A stretch of 64,000 nucleotides of DNA. It comes from Streptomyces sp. MUM 2J. Lineage in GTDB: Bacteria; Actinomycetota; Actinomycetes; Streptomycetales; Streptomycetaceae. Shown one piece after another: positions 15,920 to 24,026 of the stretch. Below the pieces are notes generated by a model. That model had not been told where the DNA came from and searched no databases. It saw only the letters and a program-made list of their open reading frames with translations. The translations under genes and the position numbers were made by a program. How positions within the stretch are numbered: position 1 is the stretch's first letter; each line of letters opens with the position of its first letter. The stretch spans positions 1 to 64,000 of the forward strand of contig NZ_JADWYM010000033.1 in NCBI RefSeq assembly GCF_022414535.1, read 5' to 3'.

Positions 15920-16153
15920 ACCGCACGTGGATCATCCGTCAAACCCCGCACCGGCGTGACCTTCGTCATCCCGGTACCGGCGTCGATCTGTCCAACTGCG
16001 TTGGCAAAAGCGGCATATGACCGGAGCCGGCCCGGCAGCGGGGTGGCTCACACCATTCCTTTACGGCGCCGGCACCCGCTAAGGTCCCCGTCGGTGAACC
16101 GAGGTCCCTCGGCTCCGCCGTGCCCTCGGGGGGAGGGAAGGAAACCGAAGACG

Positions 16154-17458
16154 ATGCCCGTACCCATACCGCGGCCCAGGGCGATCCCGGCCGTGGAGAG
16201 TGGTCAGGCGCAGGTCGCCCACCCGGGCGGCCCTTCCAGGGAAGAGACCCCGCGCAAGGAAGCCAAGGTCGACAACAACGCCGCCACCAACCTGACACTG
16301 CTGCTGATCGAGGACGATCCCGGCGGCTCACCTATCGTGCCCGATCTGCTCGACACGACGGGCAAACCGATCCGTGTCCGCACCGCCCGCAACCTCACCG
16401 AGGCCGAGCGGCTGCTCACCGACGACGTCCACTGCATCCTGCTGGACCTCGCGCTGGCCGCGCCCGGCAGGGCGGAGGGCGGCGGGGACGAGCTGGCCGT
16501 GCTGCGGCACGTGCTGGAGCTCGCGCCCCGGCACGCCGTCCTCGCGCTGACCGCCTCCGGCGACGCCGAGCGCGGCGCCGAGGCCGTACGCGTCGGCGCC
16601 CAGGACTACCTGTTCCGGGACGAGCTGGACGGGTGGCTGCTGAGCCGTGCGATCCGCTACGCCGTTGAGCGGAAGCGGTCCGACACGGCCGAACGGAAGC
16701 TGGCCGAGGGCCGGCTGCGCGCGCAGGAGAACCGCCGCCTGGAGCGGGGCCTGCTGCCCACGCCCCTGCTGGACGGCTCCTCCCTGCGCTTCGCCGCCCG
16801 CTACCGTCCCGGCCGCTCGCGCGCCCTGCTGGGTGGTGACTTCTACGACACCGTCCGAACCCCCGACGGCACGGTGCACGCCATGATCGGCGACGTCTGC
16901 GGGCACGGCCCGGACGAGGCGGCGCTCGGCGTGGAGCTGCGGATCGCCTGGCGCGCGCTGACGCTCGCGGGACTGTGCGGCGACGAGTTGCTGAACACCC
17001 TCCAGCAGGTACTGGAGCACGAGCGCGGCGACGACGAGATCTTCGCGACCCTGTGCACGGTGGACATCGCGCCGGACGGCCGCCGCGCCGGCCTGTGCCT
17101 GGCGGGGCATCCCTCCCCGCTGATCGCGCGCCCCGGTCACCGCCCGCGTCTTCTGCCCTGCGACAACAACGGCCCCGCTCTCGGCCTGCTGCCCGGCGCC
17201 CGGTGGCCGCGGACGCAGGTGGAGCTGGGGGCCGAGTGGAGCCTGATGCTCTACACCGACGGCCTCATCGAGGGCCGGGTCGGCGAGGGCCGGGAGCGGC
17301 TGGGCCAGGAGGGCATGGTCGCGATGGTCGGCCGGCAGCTGGCTCAGGGACTGCGCGGCGAGGAACTGCTCCAGGCCGCGGTCAACGAGGTCCGCGAGCT
17401 GAACGGCGGCGAGCTGACGGACGACGTGGCCGTGGTCCTGCTGGACCGCGTGCCGTGA
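16154..17458 (+). CDS. receiver-domain PP2C (RsbU/SpoIIE-type) phosphatase
   Basis: The product has 434 aa from ATG 16154. A receiver-like domain spans residues about 48-175 (LLLIEDDPGG, CILLDLALA, VLALTASGD), then a short helical linker, then a PP2C SpoIIE-type phosphatase domain (about 205-434). Metal-binding motifs are present: LGGDFYD, IGDVCGHGPDEAAL, and ELTDDVAVVLL at the end. Such proteins dephosphorylate anti-anti-sigma factors in Streptomyces stress and osmotic networks. No cognate anti-sigma gene is adjacent, so the target is unknown. Confidence 0.85.
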   Translation: MPVPIPRPRAIPAVESGQAQVAHPGGPSREETPRKEAKVDNNAATNLTLLLIEDDPGGSPIVPDLLDTTGKPIRVRTARNLTEAERLLTDDVHCILLDLALAAPGRAEGGGDELAVLRHVLELAPRHAVLALTASGDAERGAEAVRVGAQDYLFRDELDGWLLSRAIRYAVERKRSDTAERKLAEGRLRAQENRRLERGLLPTPLLDGSSLRFAARYRPGRSRALLGGDFYDTVRTPDGTVHAMIGDVCGHGPDEAALGVELRIAWRALTLAGLCGDELLNTLQQVLEHERGDDEIFATLCTVDIAPDGRRAGLCLAGHPSPLIARPGHRPRLLPCDNNGPALGLLPGARWPRTQVELGAEWSLMLYTDGLIEGRVGEGRERLGQEGMVAMVGRQLAQGLRGEELLQAAVNEVRELNGGELTDDVAVVLLDRVP

Positions 17459-17503
17459 CGCCCCGCTTCGGGCCCGCTCGGGCCCGGCGGACGGCGCCGG
17501 CGG

Positions 17504-17854
17504 TCAGCGACCGCCGTTCCACGGGCCGTACGGCCCGTCGCTGCTGGAGCCCCGGCGGCCCCAGCCCCTGCCGCCGGACATGCCGCGCAGGGCCGGCCGC
17601 ACGTCGACCATGTACACGATCGTCGCGACGAGGCCGATGATCATCAGGAGCCACATGCTCGCGAGCGTCACGTTCATGACGTTCACCAGGAAGGACAGGC
17701 CGAGGACGATCAGCCAGAACGGCTTGGTCCGCTTGTCCGCCGCCCGGTAGGCGTCCTCCCGGCGGATCGCGGCGTCGATCAGCGCGAACCCGCTGAACGC
17801 GACCAGCGCCAAGCTCAGCAGGAACATCACCCAGCTGAAACCTGCGATCAGCAT
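17504..17854 (-). CDS. DUF2516 membrane protein
   Basis: The 116-aa product begins MLIAGFSWVMFLLSLALVAF. It has three hydrophobic segments (about residues 3-27, 47-66 and 68-85) and a Gly/Arg-rich C-terminus. It matches small actinobacterial DUF2516 proteins. No reaction is known. It follows the HBHA-like gene on the same strand, with a hairpin between them. Confidence 0.8.
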   Translation of the reverse strand: MLIAGFSWVMFLLSLALVAFSGFALIDAAIRREDAYRAADKRTKPFWLIVLGLSFLVNVMNVTLASMWLLMIIGLVATIVYMVDVRPALRGMSGGRGWGRRGSSSDGPYGPWNGGR

Positions 17855-17909
17855 TGCCCGTCCACCGCCCGTTCTCGAGTCTGTTCTGCCGCCACCGTAC
17901 CCATTCAAC

Positions 17910-17938
17910 GGGCCGGGCACCCGTGAAGTGCCCGGCCC
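17910..17938 (-). terminator. strong hairpin downstream of the HBHA-like gene
   Basis: GGGCCGGGCAC (17910-17920) pairs perfectly with GTGCCCGGCCC (17928-17938) around a 7-nt loop. It starts 19 nt past the stop codon at 17958. It is probably a factor-independent terminator; as often in Streptomyces, the U-tract is weak. Confidence 0.75.
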
Positions 17939-17957
17939 GCGCGTGGTCCCGTCTTCC

Positions 17958-18593
17958 CTACTGGGCGGGCGGGGCGGTCTTCTTGGCGGTGGTCTTGCGC
18001 GCCACGGGCTTCTTGGCGGCGGCGGCCTTCTTGGCCGGGGCCGACTCGGACTCGGCGGCGGCCGGCTTCGGCTCCGCCTTCGCGGCGACCGGCTCGGACT
18101 TCGGCTCGACGGCGATCGCCAGCTCCTCGACCTCCTCCGCGACGTCCTCGATGCCCTCGGCGGCCTGACCGCGCCAGGTCCGCACGGTCTGCTCGCCGTG
18201 CTCGGCGACCTTCTCGTAGGTCTCGCGGGCCTTCACGGCGTACTCGGCGGCGACGCCGACGCCGCGCAGGGCGAGGTCCTGGGCGGTCTCGCCGAACTTC
18301 TTCAGGTCGGAGTCGAGGGAGCCCATGAACTCCGTGACCCTGGTCTGGAACGTCTCCTGCGTCTCCCGGACGCGGGCACCGGCCTCCTTCGCGCGGGCGG
18401 CGGCCTTCTCCTGGACCGCCTTGGGGTCGGTGCTGCGGACCGCCTCGAAACGGGCCGGCGCCTCGGAACGCAGCTGCTCGACCAGGGCCGGCACCTTCTT
18501 CGCCTGCTGGTACGCGAGGTCGGCGGTGCCGGCGGCGAAGTAGAGCGGGGTCGGGTCGCTTAGGGTCTTGCGCAGGTCGTCGGTGATGGCCAT
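17958..18593 (-). CDS. HBHA-like helical protein with Lys/Ala-rich tail
   Basis: The 211-aa product has no signal peptide. Residues 1-130 are largely helical (LYFAAGTADLAYQQAKKVPALVEQLR) and resemble mycobacterial heparin-binding haemagglutinin. The C-terminal 50 residues are a basic repeat of Ala, Lys and Pro (KKAAAAKKPVARKTTAKK), similar to HBHA and histone-like tails. The role in Streptomyces is not established; it may bind polyanions or the cell envelope. It lies downstream of the XRE regulator gene on the same strand. Confidence 0.75.
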   Translation of the reverse strand: MAITDDLRKTLSDPTPLYFAAGTADLAYQQAKKVPALVEQLRSEAPARFEAVRSTDPKAVQEKAAARAKEAGARVRETQETFQTRVTEFMGSLDSDLKKFGETAQDLALRGVGVAAEYAVKARETYEKVAEHGEQTVRTWRGQAAEGIEDVAEEVEELAIAVEPKSEPVAAKAEPKPAAAESESAPAKKAAAAKKPVARKTTAKKTAPPAQ

Positions 18594-18671
18594 GGTGATG
18601 GTCCTCCCGGAATCTCTTCGGATGAGGGTTGTGGTGATCCGCAGCCGGCGGCCGGTCGTTCCCTGGCCCGG

Positions 18672-19121
18672 TCAGCCGGCCGTCTGCTGCGGATCGGCGT
18701 CTGTTCCGCCGACCGTGCGGGGGTCGTCTGCGGCGGCCTCGCCCGACGCGCCGTCGTCTCCGTCCGCTGCCGTGAAGCCGTTCTCCTTGCGGAACGACTC
18801 GTAGATCTGCAGCAGCACCTGCTTCTGCCGTTCGTTGAGCGAGGGATCGGCGAGGACGACCGCACGGGTCTCGATCTCCCCCCGGTCCCGCTCCGCATCG
18901 AGGATGCCGGCGCGCACGTACAGCGTCTCGGCGGAGATCCGCAGCGCCTTGGCGACCTGCTGGAGCACCTCCGCGCTGGGCTTGCGCAGCCCGCGCTCGA
19001 TCTGGCTCAGGTACGGATTGGACACCCCGGCCGCATCGGCGAGCTGCCTGAGCGACAGTTGCGCGTTGCGCCTCTGCTCCCGCAGGTACTCACCGAGACT
19101 GCCGACGTTGAGCGATGCCAT
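18672..19121 (-). CDS. XRE-family DNA-binding regulator
   Basis: The 149-aa product begins MASLNVGSLGEYLREQR, with GGAGG upstream of the ATG. A Cro/C1 helix-turn-helix spans residues about 9-65 (LSLRQLADAAGVSNPYLSQIERGLRKPS in outline). An acidic, disordered tail follows residue 110. The TGCAAGC-N5-GCTTGCA repeat 31 bp upstream is a candidate autoregulatory site. It probably controls the HBHA-like gene downstream; that is inferred from orientation. Confidence 0.85.
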   Translation of the reverse strand: MASLNVGSLGEYLREQRRNAQLSLRQLADAAGVSNPYLSQIERGLRKPSAEVLQQVAKALRISAETLYVRAGILDAERDRGEIETRAVVLADPSLNERQKQVLLQIYESFRKENGFTAADGDDGASGEAAADDPRTVGGTDADPQQTAG

Positions 19122-19151
19122 ACCTCCACCTTGCCGGATCGCGCTAACTAT

Positions 19152-19170
19152 TGCAAGCACCTCGCTTGCA
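19152..19170. promoter_or_regulatory. inverted repeat upstream of the XRE gene
   Basis: TGCAAGC-ACCTC-GCTTGCA has perfect 7-bp arms with a 5-bp centre. It lies 31-49 bp upstream of the XRE start, overlapping a TTGCAA hexamer that could be its -35 region. Size and position fit a dimeric XRE operator. Confidence 0.55.
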
Positions 19171-19419
19171 GCAGCGCGCGGAATGAGCCCCTCCGGTCCT
19201 GTGCCTTCCAGCGTTGGCTGTCACAGCTCGGCGCTTGTTGTCGGAGGGCTTCTCGAAACCGGGTGTGGGGCTGGGGGTTCCGTACGGGTGTACGGCAGGT
19301 CAGCGGCTGGCCGCCGGTGGCACGGCGTTCGGCCAGCAGTCCCATGACCTGCTGATATTCCGGCGACAGCACCTCGGCCGACAGCACCTGCGGCACTGTC
19401 AGCGTAGGCGCTGACCCGC
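19171..19419. other. region without an intact gene
   Basis: No convincing start-to-stop gene was found. On the minus strand a frame reads LTVPQVLSAEVLSPEYQQV, then MGLLAERRATGG, which looks like a fragment of a real protein, but it has no proper start or ending. This suggests decayed sequence beside the frameshifted gene and transposase remnant to the right. Confidence 0.4.
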
Positions 19420-19466
19420 AGCACCAGGGCCCGGACCACCGAGTCGGTGGTCCGGGCCCTGGTGCT
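19420..19466. terminator. 47-bp perfect hairpin
   Basis: The 22-nt arm at 19420-19441 (beginning AGCACCAGGGCCCGG) is the exact reverse complement of 19445-19466, leaving a 3-nt loop. It starts 4 nt past the stop of the frameshifted minus-strand gene. A terminator is the simplest reading. The length and perfection are unusual and would also fit the end of a lost mobile element. Confidence 0.6.
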
Positions 19467-19470
19467 TGTC

Positions 19471-20176
19471 CTACCGCTGCGTCGGCTTGCGGTTCTGCTG
19501 CTGCGGCTCGGAGCCGCCGCGGCGCAGGTGCCCCGCCTGCTCCGCGGAGTCGCCCGGCTTCTTCCTTGCGGCGCCGTTCGGCTTCTTCGCCGTGCCCCGC
19601 GTGGTCGACTTGCCCCGCGCGGCCGCCGTGGAGACGCGCGTATCGCGCCCGTCCCTGGCTCCAGGGAGCGGCCGGGCCAGTGCCTCCCCGAGCTGACGCA
19701 TAGCCGGGATGTCCACCGTGGTGGACGCGGTGCCCCGTGACGCCGGCGGCGGCCCGCTGCGGCCTCCGCCGGGGGAGCTGTAGGAGGCGGCGGCATCCGC
19801 GACGCCTTGCAGAGCATCGGCGGCCGGGGCGTCGGCCTCCTTCTCGTCGCCCCGTCGCCGGAGCGAAGGACCGCTGCAACGCGGCCAGGTCGGCGTTGAG
19901 GTCGGCAACCAGGTCCTGCGCCGTGCCGTTCTCCGGCGGCACGTGCTCCTCCCGGGCCTCCAGCACCGCCTGGCACTCGGTACGGACGTCCATCGGCCCG
20001 GCCGGAGGCTCCGTCGCCGCGGTGTCGGCGGGCGAGGTCTCCGCGCGGGTCCATAGCGGCAGGTCGCCGGGCTGCGCGGAAGCCTTCGGCTGATCGGCCC
20101 GCAGGGCGTCTTCCAGCGCCTGGCGAATGCCGTCGACGGCGGCGTCGAGAGCCGGACCGTTCTCCTCGGGGACCAC
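19471..20176 (-). pseudogene. frameshifted gene for an Ala/Arg-rich protein of unknown function
   Basis: The N-terminal frame runs from 20176 (MVPEENGPALDAAVDGIRQALE) to about LQRSFAPATGRR near 19850. Coherent coding then continues in another frame (DEKEADAPAADALQGVADAAASYSS and so on) to the stop at 19471. Joined, they give about 235 aa: an acidic helical N-terminal half and a basic C-terminal half (KSTTRGTAKKPNG and similar). I do not recognise a family. The frame change lies near 19845-19865 in GC-rich sequence, so a sequencing error is possible. Codon use in both parts is normal for the host. Confidence 0.55.
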
Positions 20177-20217
20177 GGCCCCGTCCGGGCTTCCCGGTCC
20201 GGGGACGTCCGTGGCCG

Positions 20218-20427
20218 GTGCTCGACGGCGGGAAGATCCGGCTCAGCGGGGACGCCCGGCTCGATGTCAACAAGGCGTACAACTTCGACCTGGGTGAGAG
20301 CGCGGACCTCGGCCCGGTCGAATTCTCCTTCGACCCGCTCGCCGCCGCCCCCCACTATCGTCTGGCCAAGAACTTCACGGTACAAGGGAGCCGGACCATT
20401 GGCGTCAACACCGTCGTCACCCCGTAG
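20218..20427 (+). pseudogene. short open frame, probably the 3' remnant of a larger gene
   Basis: The 69-aa frame reads MLDGGKIRLSGDARLDVNKA onward and ends GSRTIGVNTVVTP. It has normal composition and beta-type sequence but no Shine-Dalgarno, and it starts within the upstream region of the divergent frameshifted gene. It looks like the C-terminal piece of a larger protein joined here by rearrangement. It is followed after 22 bp by a lipoprotein gene. The family is not recognised. Confidence 0.35.
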
Positions 20428-20449
20428 CCGAGTGTCTGGAGGAGGGTTC

Positions 20450-20992
20450 ATGCGCACCGTCCCTGCGACGGTCACGGCCGTCTGCGCGGCGCTGTCCCTC
20501 GCACTGACCGCGTGCGCGGCCCAGACCACGGACCCCCGCGCCCTGGCCGGCACCAGCGCCAACGAGAGCCTGGACAAGCTCCTTGAGAGCTACGAGCTCA
20601 CGCTGCCCGGTTGCAAGGTGGAGGACCTGGGGTTCAGCGGCCGGTCGAAGGAGATCGACAAGCATCTGCTGCTGCGCTTCGAGGCTCCCAAGGACTGTGT
20701 GAACGGCTACCTCGACGCCCACGGGGTGGACCGCACCCGGGCGAACACATGGCCGTTCCCCGAGTTCTCGATCGACGGAAAGGAACTGTCCCGGACCAGG
20801 CCGCCCTTTGCCGACAGCACCATGGAGAAGCTCGACCTGAAGCTCGACCCCGAGAAGACGTACGGCCTCCACACCAGGTTCCGCACGCCCACGGGCGCCA
20901 GGTTCACCGTCCTGGTCGTTCCGCGCGGCGATGACGGGCAGGAGGTCTACATGGTGTCGACGCACAACGGCGAGGACCGAGTGCTGGGCTGA
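20450..20992 (+). CDS. lipoprotein of unknown function
   Basis: The 180-aa product starts at an ATG preceded by GGAGGAGGG. It has a lipoprotein signal (residues 1-22) with lipobox LTAC, so Cys22 would be lipidated and the protein held at the outer face of the membrane. The mature part has two further cysteines (PGCKVED and PKDCVNG) that may form a disulfide. No enzyme motif is seen. The gene stands alone between remnants. Confidence 0.75.
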   Translation: MRTVPATVTAVCAALSLALTACAAQTTDPRALAGTSANESLDKLLESYELTLPGCKVEDLGFSGRSKEIDKHLLLRFEAPKDCVNGYLDAHGVDRTRANTWPFPEFSIDGKELSRTRPPFADSTMEKLDLKLDPEKTYGLHTRFRTPTGARFTVLVVPRGDDGQEVYMVSTHNGEDRVLG

Positions 20993-21127
20993 GCTTGTTC
21001 TTTTGCCTCTGGCCTCGAACGTTGCCTCGTACAGGCTCGCGCATCCGGGGATTCGCCGGGCATGCTGACGGCCTTCGAATGACCATGCGTTCCGCCACGG
21101 AATCACGTTCGTACGAAGGCCGCAGAG

Positions 21128-21727
21128 GTGAGTGTGCTGGACCACGACGCCCGGCGGGGTGCGTTCGACTTCACGTCACACTTCCGGGAAGACTTCTACG
21201 CGTGCCTGACCGCACGTGGTGACACGCTGTTCGAACTCACGGATGCGATGCTCTGCGTGGACGGCCCGGTGACCTCGCCGGTCGACCTGACGCTGCTGGC
21301 CGAACACCGGCGCGGGCACGGCGCGATGTACGACGCGCTCAACCGGGGCCGCATCGACGCGGTCCGGCTGCGCAAAGCCCTGGCCGTGCTGCCGCAGCCC
21401 AAGGCCGCCGACGGGCGTCTGGTCCTGGCCGTCGATGTCTCGGCATGGCTGCGCCCGGATGCGCCGACCAGCCCCAACCGGCTGTTCTGCCACGTCTACG
21501 GACGCTCGGGACGCTCCTCGGATCAGTTCATCCCCGGCTGGCCCTACTCGTTCGTCGCCGCCCTGGAAACGGGCCGCACCTCGTGGTGCCAGCTGCTGGA
21601 CGCGGTCCGGCTCGGCCCCGACGACGACGTCGCCGAGGTCACCGCGGCCCAGGTCCGCCGCGTCGTCACCGACCTGATCGACGGCGGCCAGTGGGAAGCC
21701 GGTGACCCGGACATCCTCGAAGGGGAC
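21128..21727 (+). pseudogene. truncated transposase (DDE-type, Streptomyces NF041680-like)
   Basis: Residues 1-200 (starting MSVLDHDARRGAFDFTSHFREDF, with LVLAVDVSAWLRPDA and IPGWPYSFVAALETGRTSW) match the N-terminal part of a roughly 450-470-residue transposase group common in Streptomyces; the match is from memory. Similarity stops near DPDILE, at about 21727. The rest of the frame is antisense to the neighbouring kinase gene. The C-terminal catalytic part is missing, so the element is dead. No terminal repeats were identified. Confidence 0.75.
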
Positions 21728-21775
21728 TCCACGGGCCCCGGCGAGCAGGGTCCGGGCGTCCGGGGGGCCAGGACG

Positions 21776-23137
21776 TCACCGTCCATGCAGTTCCAGCCCT
21801 GCCTTCCCGGCCGGATCCGCCCTGCCGGCGGCGCCCCGGGCCGGGGGGTGCGGAGCGGGCGGCGGCTCCGGCGCGGCCGCGGTTCGTGCCGGAGCAGGCT
21901 CCGGCCCCGTCGCGGGCTCCGGCCGGGCGGCGGACCGCTCGGGCAGGTCCTCGGGCCGGTCCGCCTCCTCGCAGGAGCCGCGCGCGCTGGGCCTCCGTCG
22001 CCGGGCCGTGCGCGGCTCGCCGTCCGGGCCGCCGCCGGAGCGGCGCGCGGTGTCGGCGGCGTGCCATCGGCGCAGTGCGCGGACGACGTCGGCCTCGCCG
22101 ACCGGTTCACGCGCGCCGTCCAGGGCGGTCCAGGCCCGCCGCAGGGCGTCGTGGATCCGTTCGGCTGCGCGGGCGAAGTCCTCCGTCAGCGCTTCGCCGG
22201 GCAGGCCCAGGGCGGCCCGCATGACGTCCGGGAAGACGGACTGGACGTGCTCGAACCGCAGGTAAGCGGTCAGATCGGGGGCGAGCCCGGCGGTCAGCGG
22301 CGCCTGCCCGGCCCGGTGCATCGCCTCGGCCCACAGGCCGGTGACGCGCTGGTGCTCGTCGTCGTCGTAGTCCATGCGGACCAGGTGGGTGGCCAGGTCG
22401 TGCAACGGGTCGCCGTAGAGGCTGAGTTCCCAGTCCAGCACGGACAGGCGCTCCCCGTCCGGTGTCCGCGTCACCACCACGTTCGCCCGGTGGACGTCCG
22501 TGTGCAGCAGGACGAAGGGCCGGCCGGTCAGCGTCGGCACCGACCGCAGGAAGCGGCGCATGAGGTCGTCCGGGATCCCCAGCGCGTCGAACAGCTCCCC
22601 GAAGCGCGCCCGGTTGCCCCGGTACACCCGCTCCTCCGTGAAGCGGGCCAGCCGCTCCAGGAACCCCTGGCTGTCGCCGCTCGCGGGCCAGTCGGCCGGC
22701 CGCGGCGGCAGGGCGTCGGCCGGCACGGCGGCGAGACGCGCGAAGAACGCGGCGAGTTCGGCGGTGCGCACCGGCCCGACCGGGCCCTTCGGCGTCTCCT
22801 CGGCCAGGACGGTGCCGGTGACGTACTCGTGCAGCGACCACGTACCGAGGTCGGCCAGGCAGCGCGGGACGCCGTCGAGCCGGGCGCACACCGCGCTCAG
22901 CACCTCCGGCTCCCGCCAGTGGCGGGCCAGAACGACGACGGAGTCGCACGGGACGCGGAACTTGGCGCGCGTCCGGCCGGACTCCAGGCCCAGCAGGAAG
23001 GCCAGGGGCCGTCCGACCGGGAGGATGCGGTTGCGGTTGTGGTGGCCGGCGACCACCTCGCCGTGCCTCCTCCGGCGCAGCCCCGCGAAGAACCGCACAA
23101 GTGCTGTGTGGGTCCGGTGGGGCAGGTGGGGCCGCAT
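21776..23137 (-). CDS. APH-family phosphotransferase
   Basis: The product has 453 aa. The kinase-like fold of aminoglycoside/choline phosphotransferases is shown by the catalytic loop FVLLHTDVHRANVVV (H-x-D-x4-N) near residue 215 and the metal-binding VLDWELSLYGDPLHDLATHL. The C-terminal 85 residues are Pro/Ala/Arg-rich and probably disordered. The ATG at 23137 is preceded at 6 nt by TAGCGT, indicating leaderless transcription. The substrate cannot be inferred; resistance, antibiotic tailoring or metabolite kinase roles are all possible. Confidence 0.75.
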   Translation of the reverse strand: MRPHLPHRTHTALVRFFAGLRRRRHGEVVAGHHNRNRILPVGRPLAFLLGLESGRTRAKFRVPCDSVVVLARHWREPEVLSAVCARLDGVPRCLADLGTWSLHEYVTGTVLAEETPKGPVGPVRTAELAAFFARLAAVPADALPPRPADWPASGDSQGFLERLARFTEERVYRGNRARFGELFDALGIPDDLMRRFLRSVPTLTGRPFVLLHTDVHRANVVVTRTPDGERLSVLDWELSLYGDPLHDLATHLVRMDYDDDEHQRVTGLWAEAMHRAGQAPLTAGLAPDLTAYLRFEHVQSVFPDVMRAALGLPGEALTEDFARAAERIHDALRRAWTALDGAREPVGEADVVRALRRWHAADTARRSGGGPDGEPRTARRRRPSARGSCEEADRPEDLPERSAARPEPATGPEPAPARTAAAPEPPPAPHPPARGAAGRADPAGKAGLELHGR

Positions 23138-23285
23138 GGGCAGACGCTACATGCCGGGGGTGACACTTCTCACGTTTACGGACGCATCCTTCCGCCATAT
23201 GGACACCTCTGGCCCCATCTTGACGGGACGTCATGTCGTTTCGGTCCTCGTCCTGCCGAACCCCGTGGCCCCGCCGGTGCCGGAC

Positions 23286-24026
23286 TCAGGAGGGCCGTAC
23301 GGCTTCCAGCAGTGGCGCCAGGGAGCGCATGATGCTGTGCTCGGGCACCCCCGCCCTCCGCATCCGGTCCGCCGTCGCGGCACGACGCGCGTAGCCGATG
23401 AACGGCACGCCGGCACGGACGGCCGCCGTGTGGTCGGAGAGGCTGTCGCCGATCATCAGCGCGGCCTCGGGCGCTGCGCCCAGGGCGGTCAGGGCCGTGT
23501 TCAGGGTCCTCGGGTGCGGCTTGAGCAGGCTCAGGTCCTGGGTGCGGCCGTAGATGTGCGGGGCGAAGCAGCGCAGCAGGCCCCGTCCGTGCAGGTACGA
23601 GGACACGGTCCGGGCCGAGTTGTTGGTCACGATCGCCAGCCGTACCCCCACGGCCACCCAGGTGCGGACCAGGACGTCGGCGTAGGCGGTCGGACGGGCG
23701 AGCCGGGCCGCCCTCAGCTCGTGCCGGGTGAGCTGCTCCTCTAGTTCGGCGACGAGGTCGCTGCCCGGGTGGCGTTCCGCGATCGAGCTGAGCACGCCGT
23801 GCGGGTCCGGACTGCGGCGCTCGGCGTCGGTGAGCATCCAGCCGAGACCCCGCGCGTCCAGCCACTCCACCTGCTCCACGGCGATCCGGTCGGCCGGGCA
23901 CCCGTGGAACAGCAGACAGATCGGCCCGTCGAAGTCGAACAGCACGTGCCGGGCGCGCGCGACCAGTGCCCGGAGCTCCTCGGACCCGCCCGCCGCCCGT
24001 CGGGCCCGTCCCGAATCAGCCGTCAC
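23286..24026 (-). CDS. devB: HAD-family phosphatase, DevB-like
   Basis: The 246-aa HAD hydrolase has motif I FDFDGPI (Asp31, Asp33), motif II VTNNSA, Lys in LKPHP and motif IV MIGDSLSD. The GTG start at 24026 overlaps the stop of the upstream GntR gene by 4 nt, so the two are coupled. In S. coelicolor the developmental regulator DevA (GntR) is co-transcribed with DevB, a putative HAD phosphatase, and the arrangement here is the same. The gene name rests on that synteny and family match. The substrate is unknown. Confidence 0.65.
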   Translation of the reverse strand: MTADSGRARRAAGGSEELRALVARARHVLFDFDGPICLLFHGCPADRIAVEQVEWLDARGLGWMLTDAERRSPDPHGVLSSIAERHPGSDLVAELEEQLTRHELRAARLARPTAYADVLVRTWVAVGVRLAIVTNNSARTVSSYLHGRGLLRCFAPHIYGRTQDLSLLKPHPRTLNTALTALGAAPEAALMIGDSLSDHTAAVRAGVPFIGYARRAATADRMRRAGVPEHSIMRSLAPLLEAVRPS

